Part shown: one piece after another, positions 49,830 through 59,495 of the stretch
Layout of the letters: each line of letters starts with the position of its first letter
How positions within the stretch are numbered: the stretch's first letter is position 1
Origin: Bacteroidales bacterium
Lineage (GTDB): Bacteria; Bacteroidota; Bacteroidia; Bacteroidales; Muribaculaceae
Length of the DNA: 64,000 bases
Assembly (NCBI GenBank): GCA_022009815.1
Contig: CP091725.1
Coordinates: 930,001 to 994,000 of the forward strand
Reading direction: 5' to 3'
Position numbers and translations under genes: made by a program
The notes under the pieces: model-generated
What the model saw: only the letters and a program-made list of their open reading frames with translations
Told to the model about the DNA's origin: nothing
Database searches by the model: none

Positions 49830-50336
49830 TCATTTATTGTGGAGAGAATTATTATACGGCGTTTCATCCTCGGCGGCAAGGGAAATGTCGGTTCGCTCCA
49901 CTGCGTTGTCGTCGAGATAGATGCCACAGAGCGTCTGCTCGATGCTGCGCAACGTAGCGGCTCGTTCGCGAGGCTTCAGCTGGCATTCCCACACCTGAAT
50001 CACGTGCCAGCCCATACGCCTCAGCTCCATCCGATCTCGGGCATCGCGCGCCTGATTGCGCTCAATCTTCTGCTGCCAGAAGCCGGCATTTGTCTTCGGC
50101 AGGCGGAAATAGCGGCACCCCTCATGCCCATGCCAGAAACATCCGTTTACGAAAATCACCGTACGGTAACGGCCAAGCACAATGTCGGGCGTGCCCGGCA
50201 AAGCGCGCACGTTCTTGCGATAGCGGAATCCCCGGGAAAACAGGTAGTGGCGTACCATCGTTTCCGGACGCGTGTCGCGGCTGCGGATGTGCGACATGCA
50301 GCGATGCCGTTGCTCGGCTGTCATTGTGTCAACCAT
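49830..50336 (-). CDS. vsr: Very short patch repair endonuclease (Vsr)
   Basis: Vsr nicks next to T:G mismatches that arise from deamination of 5-methylcytosine. The 168-residue protein has RHRCMSHIRSRDTRPE at the N-terminus, GTPDIVLGRYRTVIFVNGCF with the catalytic Asp, and WHGHEGCRYFRLPKTN with the His and Cys residues. It normally accompanies a cytosine-5 methyltransferase, but none is present in the window. The gene starts one base after the stop of the AAA+ ATPase at 50338, so the two are co-transcribed. Confidence 0.93.
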   Translation of the reverse strand: MVDTMTAEQRHRCMSHIRSRDTRPETMVRHYLFSRGFRYRKNVRALPGTPDIVLGRYRTVIFVNGCFWHGHEGCRYFRLPKTNAGFWQQKIERNQARDARDRMELRRMGWHVIQVWECQLKPRERAATLRSIEQTLCGIYLDDNAVERTDISLAAEDETPYNNSLHNK

Positions 50337-50337
50337 A

Positions 50338-51616
50338 CTAATCTTTCAAGCACCCTATCGGCACAACATAAATGCCGTCTTTACGACGGTAAGCGAAATC
50401 ACCGACACCAGTCAGAACCATCAAACGCCGGCTTCTTCATTTTTGTGGTGTCGATTTTGCCAGCCAGCGATGTCAAAGTCAACGCCCCCGCTTCAATCAA
50501 AGTGTCACCACCCAATTTTATTTCGACGAGTCCGTAATTTCCATTCTTTAAATGAATGACAGCATCGCACTCCAGGCCGTTTTTGTCACGGAAATGATAA
50601 ACGGTACCGCCAAGAGCATCTGCAAACACACGCAAATCGCGCACACACAATGTTTCAAACATCAATCCGAATGTGTTTAAATCCTCAATCAAGTCTTTCG
50701 GCCCAATGCCCAATGCGGCAGTAGCTATCGAAGGGTCAACAAAATATCTTGTATCAGATGTCCGTATCGCTGTTTTGCTTCTCAAATTTGGATTCCACGC
50801 AGGCATATCCTCTATGACAAAAATCTTGCGGAGAGCCAACAGATACGACTCAACAGTGACGTCGCTCACCGAATCCGATTCGTTGACAGCGACATCCTTA
50901 CGTATCGTCGGAACACTTGCCTGTGCGCCTTGATGGCGCGCGTACGAACGAAGCAGCCTCTTTGCAAGATCTGAATCTCTGTTTACATTGTCAACACGAG
51001 AAATGTCAGAACGCGTCACCGACTCAAGATATTCCTCGACCTGAAGCAACGCCGCTTTTTCTGTTTGCTTTGACACCGCCCTCGGCCAACCTCCGCGACA
51101 CACTGCAAATGCAAGTTGCGACAACGACAATGTGCTTGTAGCGCCAATGCTTTCTGGCGACTCAAACAGTTCAGAAAGACTTACGCCGCCATTGGATTCT
51201 CCCGACTCCCAAAGACTCATCGGACGCATCTTAACCCAGCCAAAACGGCCGGTCCCTGTGTGCTCTATCTGCCCATTGTTTATCACTGGAACAGCTGAAC
51301 CGGTAAGGATAAACTGACCATCGCCATCTCTGTGGTCGACAGTGAAACGAATGGCATCCCAAAACTGCGGAGCCGTCTGCCACTCATCAATAAGTCGAGG
51401 CACAGCACCGTCAAGCAAAGCATTGATATCGGTCTCAACCATTTGCATATACTGCATCCGCCTCATCGGATCGTTCATATAAAGCACGCTCTTGGCTTGC
51501 TGCTCGGCAGTCGTGGTCTTACCACACGCTTTTGGACCCTCCACCAAAACAGCTCCAATTGCCTCCAACTTCTCTCGCAATATTCCGTCTGCTATCCGCG
51601 GCTTATATTCGCTCAT
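50338..51616 (-). CDS. AAA+ ATPase (AAA_14/DUF4143), copy D (one frameshift)
   Basis: This is a close paralogue of the ATPase at 41398-42675. Walker A is EGPKACGKTT, Walker B is PRLIDEWQ and the sensor is FILTGSAVP. The C-terminal PD-(D/E)XK-like site is GLECDAVIHL...GLVEIKLGGD. A break near 50427 is repaired by two T, after which the protein ends VLTGVGDFAYRRKDGIYVVP then IGCLKD, like its paralogue, for 426 residues. I chose the ATG at 51616 because the promoter lies at 51644-51651. A 23-bp repeat array lies upstream of the promoter. It is directly followed by vsr. Confidence 0.87.
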
Positions 51617-51643
51617 TTTTTTGTTCGTATTTTTTTGTTTATG

Positions 51644-51651
51644 CAAAGATA
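51644..51651 (-). promoter_or_regulatory. Promoter of ATPase D-vsr
   Basis: The minus strand reads TATCTTTG, with a TTTG about 21 bases further upstream. The repeat array lies just beyond. Confidence 0.7.
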
Positions 51652-51689
51652 TTTTTTTAATTTCCACATAAACAAATATTTACGAATCT

Positions 51690-51758
51690 TATTTGGCGAT
51701 TTGGCCATTTTTTACTTGGCGATTTGGCCATTTTTTACTTGGCGATTTGGCCATTTTA
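51690..51758. repeat. 23-bp tandem array upstream of ATPase D
   Basis: Three head-to-tail 23-bp units (51690, 51713, 51736) share TTGGCGATTTGGCCATTTT. Units differ by one base each (TATTTGG or TACTTGG; last base A in unit 3). The last unit contains the stop codon of the neighbouring LD-carboxypeptidase gene (51756-51758). Confidence 0.95.
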
Positions 51759-52652
51759 TTTTGACAGCGTGAGGCGCACTTTGTCGGGGGTTACGACAAG
51801 GCGGGCATTGGCGCCTTCGATGATTGGAAGGTTGTAGTCGACATGCCCCACCGGGAAGTTGTAAGCCACCGGGAAATCGTAGTCGGCAACCATCCGCTGC
51901 ACCATATCGTACATATTGTCGAAGTCCTTCGACGGCTTGTATTCGGTGAACTGCCCAACAATCAACGCACGCGTAGAGGCAAGCGTGCCGTTAAGACGCA
52001 GATGGTAGAGCATGCGCTCTATGCTGTAGATAGCCTCGTCGATGTCCTCAATGAAGAGGATATGGTCCTTGCGGAGCAAGTTGAACGGTGTGGACAGCAG
52101 TCCGCTCAGCACGGCGATATTGCCTCCGTAAATTCTGCCTTCAGCCTCGCCAAGACGGTTGTGAGGGTCGGCCGCCACTTCATAGTCGGGCATGGTGCCG
52201 GTAAGGATGTCGCGGAGCGCGCGGCTGCACTCGTCGTCGGGACGCTCGGTCAGATGCTTGCACATCAGCGAGTGGATGCTTGCCACGCCATCGCGGGCCA
52301 ACGCTGCATGGAAGGCCGAGATGTCGCTGAATCCCATCACCCATTTAGGATCGCGGCTCCACAATCCCGGTTCGAAATGCTCGAGCAGATGCACCACTCC
52401 GTATCCGCCACGGCTGCACATTATGGCACGCACCGACGGGTCGGCGAGCGCCTGACGGATGTCGGCTATACGCTCTTCCGCCGTTCCGCTGTACGATCCG
52501 TTCACGCCTTTGCAGTGCCGACTCACTACGGGGCGGAATCCCCAACTCTCGATTGTCCGGCATGCGCTGTCGACCAGCTCCGGTTTGATTGCACTTGCCG
52601 GCGAGAGAATCGCCACGGCATCGCCCTGTCTCAATGGCTTTGGATATATCAT
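51756..52652 (-). CDS. LD-carboxypeptidase (peptidase family S66)
   Basis: The enzyme cleaves the terminal D-alanine from muropeptide tetrapeptides in peptidoglycan recycling; MccF-type relatives cleave other amides. The 298-residue protein has AVILSPASAIKPELVD, the catalytic-Ser motif MCSRGGYGVVHLLE, and IYGGNIAVLSGLLSTPF. FIEDIDEAIYSIERML and GHVDYNLPI supply the Glu and His. It is last in the flippase-GT4-radical SAM operon, 6 bases after the radical SAM gene. Confidence 0.9.
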   Translation of the reverse strand: MIYPKPLRQGDAVAILSPASAIKPELVDSACRTIESWGFRPVVSRHCKGVNGSYSGTAEERIADIRQALADPSVRAIMCSRGGYGVVHLLEHFEPGLWSRDPKWVMGFSDISAFHAALARDGVASIHSLMCKHLTERPDDECSRALRDILTGTMPDYEVAADPHNRLGEAEGRIYGGNIAVLSGLLSTPFNLLRKDHILFIEDIDEAIYSIERMLYHLRLNGTLASTRALIVGQFTEYKPSKDFDNMYDMVQRMVADYDFPVAYNFPVGHVDYNLPIIEGANARLVVTPDKVRLTLSK

Positions 52653-52658
52653 ATTGTC

Positions 52659-53435
52659 TTAATTTACTTGTACTTTAATACCTTTCTGACGGAACACTTC
52701 TGCGATGCGCTCCAATTCGTCGCGCTCCACTTTCTGCAAGCGCTGCTCCGGTGTCGGACGGTCGAGCGAGTAGAGCATCACCTCTGCCGGCTCAATCTCA
52801 AGATAAGCCTTCAGCAACGCCTGAATCTCAGCGTCGGTGGTGTTGTCGATGCGCACGCCGTCGTGCTCGCCACGCACCATCATGGTCTGGACGATGCACT
52901 GATGGCGGAATTTTTTAAGATGTCCAACCACGTGCTCCACCGTAAACTCCTTGTTTGCCGGACGGTCGATAAGGCGCATCGTGGCGTCAACCGCCGAGTC
53001 AAGTTTCAGTATGTTGTTGTCCACCTTCAGAAGCGCCTCGGCAACAGCCGGACGGTCAATCATCGTGGAATTTGACAAAACGCTGATTTTCACCGAAGGG
53101 TAATACTTGTTGCGCAATGCTATCACATCGTCGACCACGCCTCCGAAGTCAGGGTGCAACGTTGGTTCGCCGTTGCCTGAGAAAGTGATTACGTCAAGAC
53201 GGTCGCCGGCGGCATGCATCGCCTTCAGTTTGTCTTCCAGAGCCGCGCGCACCTCCTCGCGGGTGCTTATACCAGCCTTTCCCGCGCCCTGGGCATTGTA
53301 GCCAGCCTCGCAGTACAGGCAGTCAAACGAGCAGATTTTACCATCGTTGGGCATCAGGTTAACTCCAAGCGACGTGCCGAGCCTGCGGCTGTGGATTGGT
53401 CCGAAAATCGTGTCGTGAAACAGTATTGTCACCAT
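52659..53435 (-). CDS. Radical SAM protein
   Basis: The 258-residue protein carries the 4Fe-4S motif CSFDCLYCE (CX3CX2C) and the SAM-binding FSGNGEPTLHPDF. It resembles small radical SAM proteins of the Elp3/MiaB-like superfamily that are annotated without a defined substrate. It is followed by an LD-carboxypeptidase and preceded by GT4, suggesting an envelope-related transcript, though the link may be only positional. Confidence 0.85.
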   Translation of the reverse strand: MVTILFHDTIFGPIHSRRLGTSLGVNLMPNDGKICSFDCLYCEAGYNAQGAGKAGISTREEVRAALEDKLKAMHAAGDRLDVITFSGNGEPTLHPDFGGVVDDVIALRNKYYPSVKISVLSNSTMIDRPAVAEALLKVDNNILKLDSAVDATMRLIDRPANKEFTVEHVVGHLKKFRHQCIVQTMMVRGEHDGVRIDNTTDAEIQALLKAYLEIEPAEVMLYSLDRPTPEQRLQKVERDELERIAEVFRQKGIKVQVN

Positions 53436-53439
53436 ATTT

Positions 53440-54660
53440 CTATTCCTTTCTCAATAATTCGTTGAACAAATCTATATACTTACGCGCAACCGCGCCGTAT
53501 GAAAACCGCGCCGCCACGCTGTCGTGGAGAGCCTTGCGGTCGACACTCTGCGACACCGCCCACAAGATGCCCTCGGCAAGGCTGTCGGCGTCGGGATAGG
53601 CGGCGAGCCATCCGCCGCGCCGATGCGTGATTATGTCCGACTGGCCTCCGTGGTCAAACGCCACGGCAAGGCATCCGGCAGCCTGTCCCTCGGCAAGCGT
53701 CATGCCAAACGTCTCGAAATGCGACGACGACACAACCACATCGCCTGCCGCCATCAGGTCTGCCACCTTTTCAGGAGCCACCGCGCCAACCCACCGGTAA
53801 GGCAGTCGTATCTGTCCGAGCAGCGACTCGTCGCGGATAGAGCCGAAAAGCTGCAGCTCGATGTTGCAGTCGGGATGATTGTCGGCGATGATGTTTGCCG
53901 CCTCGATGAGCTGTCCGAACCCTTTCACGGGGTCGTCAAGTCGCGCCGCGCCCATCGTCACCACCTTCTTGTCCTTGTTTCCTGTACGCTGCCAACTGTA
54001 GCTGTCGACCGCCATCGCATTGTGGATCACCGACACCGCCCTGCCCTCAAGCAGCGCGCTGCGGCGGCAACAGTCGGCAAGCCATCCGCTGACAGCCACA
54101 AAATGGATGTCGGCATTGTCGTATATGCGTTTTTTCCGCTTCCACACACGGTGCGACAGGTCGTTGCCATAAGGGAAACGCATAAACCTGCAATGTCCGC
54201 ACTCGCGCTCATAGCCGTCGCAACCATAGGCATGGTGGCAGATTCCCGTCATGCACCACATATCGTGCAGCGTCCACACCAACCGCTTACCCATTGCGGC
54301 AAGTCGCCCGACGTCGGTGAGCGACAGCATCCCCTGGTTTATCCAATTGAGACACACCACATCGGCTGAACGCAGCCACGGATGCGACAGCACATCGACA
54401 CCATAGCGCGCCGTCGACACCTTAAACAGGTCGCGGCGGTTCAAGCCGTTTGCGGCGAAGATGCCTATGCGCTCGCGCAGGAAAGCCCAACGGCGCTGCT
54501 CCGCTGTTCCCGCCACATCGACAAGCGGGTCGGCCGTAGTGCGGTCGACAACAAGCATACGGGCATCAACACCCTCCCCGACAAGGGCGTGCAGAAGCCT
54601 CCAGCTGGCAATCGCCGCACCACCATGGGCATCGGCAGTGTTGAGAATCACCACTTTCAT
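53440..54660 (-). CDS. Family 4 glycosyltransferase
   Basis: The 406-residue GT-B enzyme begins VVILNTADAHGGAAIASWRL. The C-terminal donor domain shows VTMGAARLDDPVKGFGQLIE, SSSHFETFGMTLAEGQAAGC and AFDHGGQSDII. It probably builds a surface glycan with the upstream flippase; the genes overlap by four bases. The Cys-rich CHHAYGCDGYERECGHCRF stretch is common in this Bacteroidales subgroup. Confidence 0.9.
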   Translation of the reverse strand: MKVVILNTADAHGGAAIASWRLLHALVGEGVDARMLVVDRTTADPLVDVAGTAEQRRWAFLRERIGIFAANGLNRRDLFKVSTARYGVDVLSHPWLRSADVVCLNWINQGMLSLTDVGRLAAMGKRLVWTLHDMWCMTGICHHAYGCDGYERECGHCRFMRFPYGNDLSHRVWKRKKRIYDNADIHFVAVSGWLADCCRRSALLEGRAVSVIHNAMAVDSYSWQRTGNKDKKVVTMGAARLDDPVKGFGQLIEAANIIADNHPDCNIELQLFGSIRDESLLGQIRLPYRWVGAVAPEKVADLMAAGDVVVSSSHFETFGMTLAEGQAAGCLAVAFDHGGQSDIITHRRGGWLAAYPDADSLAEGILWAVSQSVDRKALHDSVAARFSYGAVARKYIDLFNELLRKE

Positions 54661-56095
54661 TTGCGTCCCCTCCGCAGCATCGCACCGATGTTGAGATGCT
54701 CTTTTTTAACAATCATCATGGCAAACACACAAAGCATTGCGGTGTTGACCACAAGTTGCAGCATCGTGTTGCCAACTTTCAGATATTCAGCCACAAAATA
54801 AAGCACCGCAGCCACGGCTACGTATGAGAGAATCGACTTCAAATCGTAGTCGATAGGATTTTTCTTCTGTCCTACAACATAAGACATCACCATAGCCACG
54901 CCATAGCCGGCCACGCCAGCCCAGGCGCATGCCATATATCCGAACTTGGGCACAAGCAGCACATTCATGGCAATCAGCACGGCGCATCCCACAAAAGAGA
55001 ACAACGCGCCCCAAAGCGTCTTGTCGATGAGCTTGTACCAGAACGACAAGTTGAAATAAACGCCCATCAGAATTTCCGCCGCCATCACAATCGGCACCAC
55101 ACGCAATCCAGCCCAATATTCCGGATTCGGGGCAATGACGTGTTTGAGCACATCGATATAAAACACCACGCAAAGGAATGCCAGCAGCGTGAAGATCACG
55201 AAATATTTCATCGCCTTGGCGTAAAACTCCTTGCTGTCCTTGTCGCGGCTCTTGCTGAACACAATCGGCTCATAGGCATAGCGGAAAGCCTGTGTCAGCA
55301 AAGCCATAATCATGGCAATCTTGCTCGCCGCGCCGTAGATGCCGAGCTGCATCTTTGCATCGCTGCCAACATAGACATGGCTGAATATAATCTTGTCAGC
55401 CACCTGATTAAGGATTCCAGCGATACCAAGAATCAGTATCGGATAAGAATAGTTGAGCATACGCTTCGCCAACTGCCAGTCGAAACCGCCGCCAAGCTTT
55501 ATGAGCGGCAGCATCAGCAGCATTATCGTGCCGGTGCAGACAAGGTTGAACAGGAAGGCATAAGCCACATCGCTACCTCCGAGAAACACGTAGTAGACAA
55601 TGTTTAACGCTATGTTTAGCACAATGAAGAGCAGCTTCAACGCCACGAAGTGAAACGGGCGCTTGCGGTAGCGCAGATAAGCGAACGGGATGCATTGGAA
55701 AGCGTCCATCGCCACAACACCCATCATCATACCTATATACGAAGGATGGTCGGCATAGCCCATGGCACCTGCAATCTGCGGCAGAAACGCCAGTCCGAGC
55801 GCCACAAACAGCAGCGACGTGGACCCACCATAATCAGCGTTGTTGAATAGACCCTGCGCGGATTCTCCTCCGCCTTGTTCACATAGCGGAAAAATGTGGT
55901 TTCCATTCCATAGGTGAGAATCACCATCAGCAACGCCACCCATGCATACACCTCGGTGACAACGCCATAGCCACCCGAACGTGCCGACATCGCCGTGACG
56001 TAGATAGGCACAAGAAGATAGTTTAGAAATCGCCCTACAATAGAACTGACACCATAGATGGCAGTGTCTTTTACCAATGATTTTAATCCAGCCAT
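54657..56095 (-). CDS. Polysaccharide flippase, MATE/Wzx type (one frameshift)
   Basis: This is a lipid-linked glycan flippase with 12-14 predicted membrane helices, 479 residues after repair. It begins AGLKSLVKDTAIYGVSSIVG, typical of Bacteroidales Wzx proteins. A break near 55830 (IMVG/STSLLFVALGLAF) is repaired by a fourth G in a GGG run. The ATG at 56095 follows a promoter at 56127-56134. The partner glycosyltransferase overlaps its stop codon. Confidence 0.87.
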
Positions 56096-56126
56096 TATTC
56101 TCTGTTTTTTATCATTATTATGGTTG

Positions 56127-56134
56127 CAAAGGTA
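56127..56134 (-). promoter_or_regulatory. Promoter of the flippase-GT4-radical SAM-LD-carboxypeptidase operon
   Basis: The minus strand reads TACCTTTG, 31 bases before the flippase ATG. Confidence 0.65.
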
Positions 56135-56252
56135 TACATTATTACGAGCATAGACAACAAAAGCGTCCAAAGTCGACCAGCTAAAAACATCGGCGGCGAG
56201 ACCCGCAATATGGAGCATCCGCCGCCGATTGTTTTTCTCTTAGACCTACGTT

Positions 56253-57384
56253 CTATATTTTCTTTCCAAAAGCACGACGGCGCTTGTGCTGGCGCGTCTC
56301 GAAATATTGCCACTGCGACTGCACCTTCGTGTTCAGCTCCAACTCCGGATTGCTCTCGGCATATTTGAAGCCATATTTTTGGAAATACGGAATCAAGTCG
56401 GTGAACAGCAATGCGTTTACGCCCTTGCTCTGATATTCCGGCTTGATAGCCACAAGCAGAAGGTCGACCGTGTCGGTCACGTTGAAATACATGGCACGCA
56501 TCAGATGCCACCATCCGAACGGCAACATTCGTCCATGCGACTTCTGCAGCGCCCGCGACAACGACGGCAAAGCCACGCCCACACCGATAACCTCGTTGTT
56601 GGAGTCTTTTATCACACAGAGCAGGTCGAGGCGCAACAGGCGCAGATAAATCTTCACATAATAGTCAATCTGACGGTCGGTCAGTTTGGTAAATTCAAAC
56701 AGCTCGGCATAAGCCTCGTTGATAAGGTCGAAGAACGGACGTCCCACCTCGCGGACAACCTTCTTGCGGTTGGTGTATTTCTCCACGTGCAGCCCATATT
56801 TCTTCTTCACTATCTCGGCGATGCGCTGATGCTTCTCAGGGATAGCGTCGGGCACGGTCATCTGAAATTCCACCCAGTCGGCGCGTTTTTCAAATCCCAT
56901 GCGCTCCATGTGCTTGGGATAGTATGGGTAGTTGTAGATGGTAGCCATCGTCGACAATTCATCGAAGCCCTCGACAAGCATTCCCTCATAGTCCATATCG
57001 GAAAATCCGAGCGGACCAATAATCGTTTCCATTCCGCGCTCCTTGCCCCATGCTATGGCAGCGTTGAAAAGCGCGTCGCACACTTCCTCATCATCGATAA
57101 ACTCCACAAATCCGAAACGCATCTCCTTCTTGCCTCGCTGCTCGTTTGAGAGGCGATGGATGATTGCAGCGATGCGTCCCACAGGCTTGCCGTCGCGGAA
57201 AGCCATAAAATACTCGGCATCACACAACTCAAACGCAGGGTTCACGTCGGGCGACAGCGTGTTGACATCGTCCATGCGCAACGGCGGCACAAAGCAGTCG
57301 TTGCCTTTATACATATCCGTGCCAAACTGCACAAACTTTCAGTGACTTCTTATCCTTCGGTATAACTCTGATTTCTACAGACAT
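56253..57384 (-). CDS. GNAT-like acetyltransferase domain protein (one frameshift)
   Basis: The repaired product is 377 residues. It begins SVEIRVIPKDKKSLKKFVQF from the ATG at 57384 once two A are restored near 57345. It has FGTDMYKGNDCFVPPL, GPLGFSDMDYEGMLVEGF and a late LLLVAIKPEYQSKGVNALLF that resembles an acyl-CoA-binding loop (Q-x-x-G-x-N). Proteins of this type are common in Bacteroidales without known substrate. It is the last gene of the thioesterase-SIS-PfkB group, 9 bases after the kinase stop. Confidence 0.8.
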
Positions 57385-57393
57385 ATCTTTGTT

Positions 57394-58240
57394 CTATTTT
57401 TTCATTATATCTTCCCATTCGTCCGCGCCTGTCGTGTCAAGACCGTCGCGCGTAAGCCCGTGGCGCAGCATTCCCTCAACAAACCGAGCCACCAGACGCG
57501 CATCGCATTCCAGACGATGTGCGGCGTCGGGCGTCCCGTCTGACTCACGCGTCAGCACACCGCTTTTGGTGAACAGCGACACATTGTGCCGGCTGTCGGA
57601 AAAAAGGAAATTGTTGCAATAAAATTTTATATGCTCGTTGTAGCAGGCGCGGGCATCTGCCTTTCCGAATATTTTCATCATATCGCTCTCACGGGCGATG
57701 ACCACATCGGCGACCTCAAGATTTTCGACGATAGCCGGCATCACACGCGTTATGCGGCTGCACAGCTCAGGCTTGAAACCCGGCAGATAGACGATTATCG
57801 CCTTGCGGTCCTGAGCATACGCCAACAATTCAGAGAGCGGCTGGCGCACGCTTTCCTCCACAGAGAAACGATCCGAACACCACGATGTCGTTCTCCTCGA
57901 TTTTCGGCCACAGCACGTCAAACCTCGAGTCGGGGTATTTCACATACTCCGAGAAACGCTCGTTGCCCTCCTTGTCGCGGAAAATCAGCGACACCTGCGA
58001 CTGCCCTTCCGTAAACCGGTCGACCGACTTCACGCCCACACCGTTTTTCTTCAGCGTGTCAACAATCATGTCGCCCACGCCGTCGGTGGCACATTCGCTT
58101 ACGAATTCCACCGCCACGCCATCGTGGCTCAGCGTCATTGCCATGTTTGCAATGCGTCCGCCAACAAACGAACACACCTGCCTCCCCTCCTCATGCAGGA
58201 TGTCGAGGCAAGCCTGTCCCACTGCAATAACCTTGCTCAC
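57394..58240 (-). CDS. PfkB-family carbohydrate kinase (one frameshift)
   Basis: This is a ribokinase-superfamily sugar or nucleoside kinase, 282 residues after repair. The N-terminus IAVGQACLDILHEEGRQ is followed by GGRIANMAMTLSHDG and ATDGVGDMIVDTLKKNGV. The C-terminal active-site region reads LFTKSGVLTRESDG, where the usual G-A-G-D anion hole is degenerate. A break near 57863 (FGSF/FSVEESVRQPL) is repaired by two T. It overlaps the SIS isomerase gene by four bases, suggesting linked sugar-phosphate metabolism. Confidence 0.8.
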
Positions 58241-58860
58241 CGTTGTTCCTCCTTTTCCTCACCACGGCTCTTCTTGCCGAGATATCCGCCATGATGGCGC
58301 AGCGCATACTGCTCCTTCGTGAATCCCGTGGTGCGCATCGTTCCCACAACGAGCACGTCGCCAATGACAGTCATCAGCGTTGTCGACGTGGTAGGAGTCA
58401 GCCCGAGCGGACAAACCTCCGGAGCGTTGCCCGTCCAAAGGCACACATCCGCCGACTGAGCCAGCTCACTGTCGGCATTTCCCGTAATCACGATAATCTG
58501 CAGCTGCGGATTCAACCGCTTTGCAAGCGTCACCAGCTCCACAATCTCGCGCGTCTTACCCGAATTCGAGAGCAGCAGCATGATGTCGTTCTCCTGCATC
58601 ACGCCCAAGTCGCCATGCTGCGCCTCGCTCGGGTGCAGGAACACGGCAGGGATTCCCGTCGACGCAAAAGTCGTTGCAATGTTCATGGCAATCTGTCCAG
58701 CCTTGCCCATGCCCGATGTTATAAGTTTTCCGTGGCGGTTCCACACCTGCTCCACAATCATTCCTACAGCACGCTCATATCCGTCGGTCACCGGGATTTC
58801 CGCCACCGCACGGCTTTCGTGAGCGAGGATGTCGCGCATACACTGTTTGATGTCTGTCAT
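58237..58860 (-). CDS. SIS-domain sugar isomerase, KdsD/KpsF-like without CBS domains
   Basis: The 207-residue single SIS domain has KLITSGMGKAGQIAMNIATT, SEAQHGDLGVMQENDIMLLL and SNSGKTREIVELV, then CPLGLTPTTSTTLMTVIGD. These are the arabinose-5-phosphate isomerase motifs. CBS domains are missing, as known for Bacteroides API enzymes that start Kdo synthesis. I infer this activity, but a different sugar-phosphate isomerase is possible. It lies between a thioesterase and a PfkB kinase. Confidence 0.82.
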   Translation of the reverse strand: MTDIKQCMRDILAHESRAVAEIPVTDGYERAVGMIVEQVWNRHGKLITSGMGKAGQIAMNIATTFASTGIPAVFLHPSEAQHGDLGVMQENDIMLLLSNSGKTREIVELVTLAKRLNPQLQIIVITGNADSELAQSADVCLWTGNAPEVCPLGLTPTTSTTLMTVIGDVLVVGTMRTTGFTKEQYALRHHGGYLGKKSRGEEKEEQR

Positions 58861-58868
58861 ATCTGTTG

Positions 58869-59336
58869 TCAGTCTTTTGATTCAATCAAGTTGCGTCCTT
58901 CATACTCGCAGATGGCTTTCACCCACGCAGCCGGAAGGCATTTCGATTCCTGCGTATCCACGTCGAACGCCACCATCACCGTCGCGCATTCGCTCTTCAC
59001 CTCCTTCGTGACAGTGTTTACGATGCGCTGGTGCACTTTGAAACTCTTCTCGCGGATCGACTCCACACGGGTCACGACCGACACCGGCTCGCCGAATCGC
59101 ATCGGGGCGTAGAAGTTGCAGTTCACGTTGGCAATCACCACGTCGGGCCGCGTCCAGTTCATCTGACCTTTGCGGATGGTGGTGAAATAAGCCGATTTAC
59201 CGAGGTCGTAATAGGTGAAAAACACAGAGTTGTTGACGTGTCCGAGCACATCGATGTCGTTAAAACGCATCTGCACCGGGATAGAGTGCCTGAACGCCGG
59301 CTTTGACTCTACCTTTTCAAGATTTTTCTCTTCCAT
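58869..59336 (-). CDS. Acyl-CoA thioesterase (hotdog fold, 4HBT)
   Basis: The 155-residue protein from the ATG at 59336 has the motif MRFNDIDVLGHVNNSVFFTY with the catalytic Asp, followed by NVNCNFYAPMRFGEPVSVVT. It is of the YbgC/FadM class that hydrolyses acyl-CoA or acyl-ACP thioesters. It is the first gene of a four-gene transcript and has a promoter box at 59382-59389. Confidence 0.88.
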   Translation of the reverse strand: MEEKNLEKVESKPAFRHSIPVQMRFNDIDVLGHVNNSVFFTYYDLGKSAYFTTIRKGQMNWTRPDVVIANVNCNFYAPMRFGEPVSVVTRVESIREKSFKVHQRIVNTVTKEVKSECATVMVAFDVDTQESKCLPAAWVKAICEYEGRNLIESKD

Positions 59337-59381
59337 TTCTTTCCTCCTTTTTTGCTGCCGAGCAAGCCCGACATCAATATG

Positions 59382-59389
59382 CAAAATTA
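59382..59389 (-). promoter_or_regulatory. Promoter of the thioesterase-SIS-PfkB-GNAT operon
   Basis: The minus strand reads TAATTTTG, 45 bases before the thioesterase ATG. Confidence 0.6.
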
Positions 59390-59495
59390 CTCAGATTTCC
59401 TCAATATTCAAAGCGTAGCTTTTATAATGTCATTATTCAATGACAATAAACAAACTTTTTTCGTTCTATATTTGCAGAAATTTATGTTTTTTGTG

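Noticed and set aside
51843..53075. 410-codon plus-strand open frame across two minus-strand genes
   Set aside because: It spans the LD-carboxypeptidase and radical SAM genes in antisense and resembles no family.
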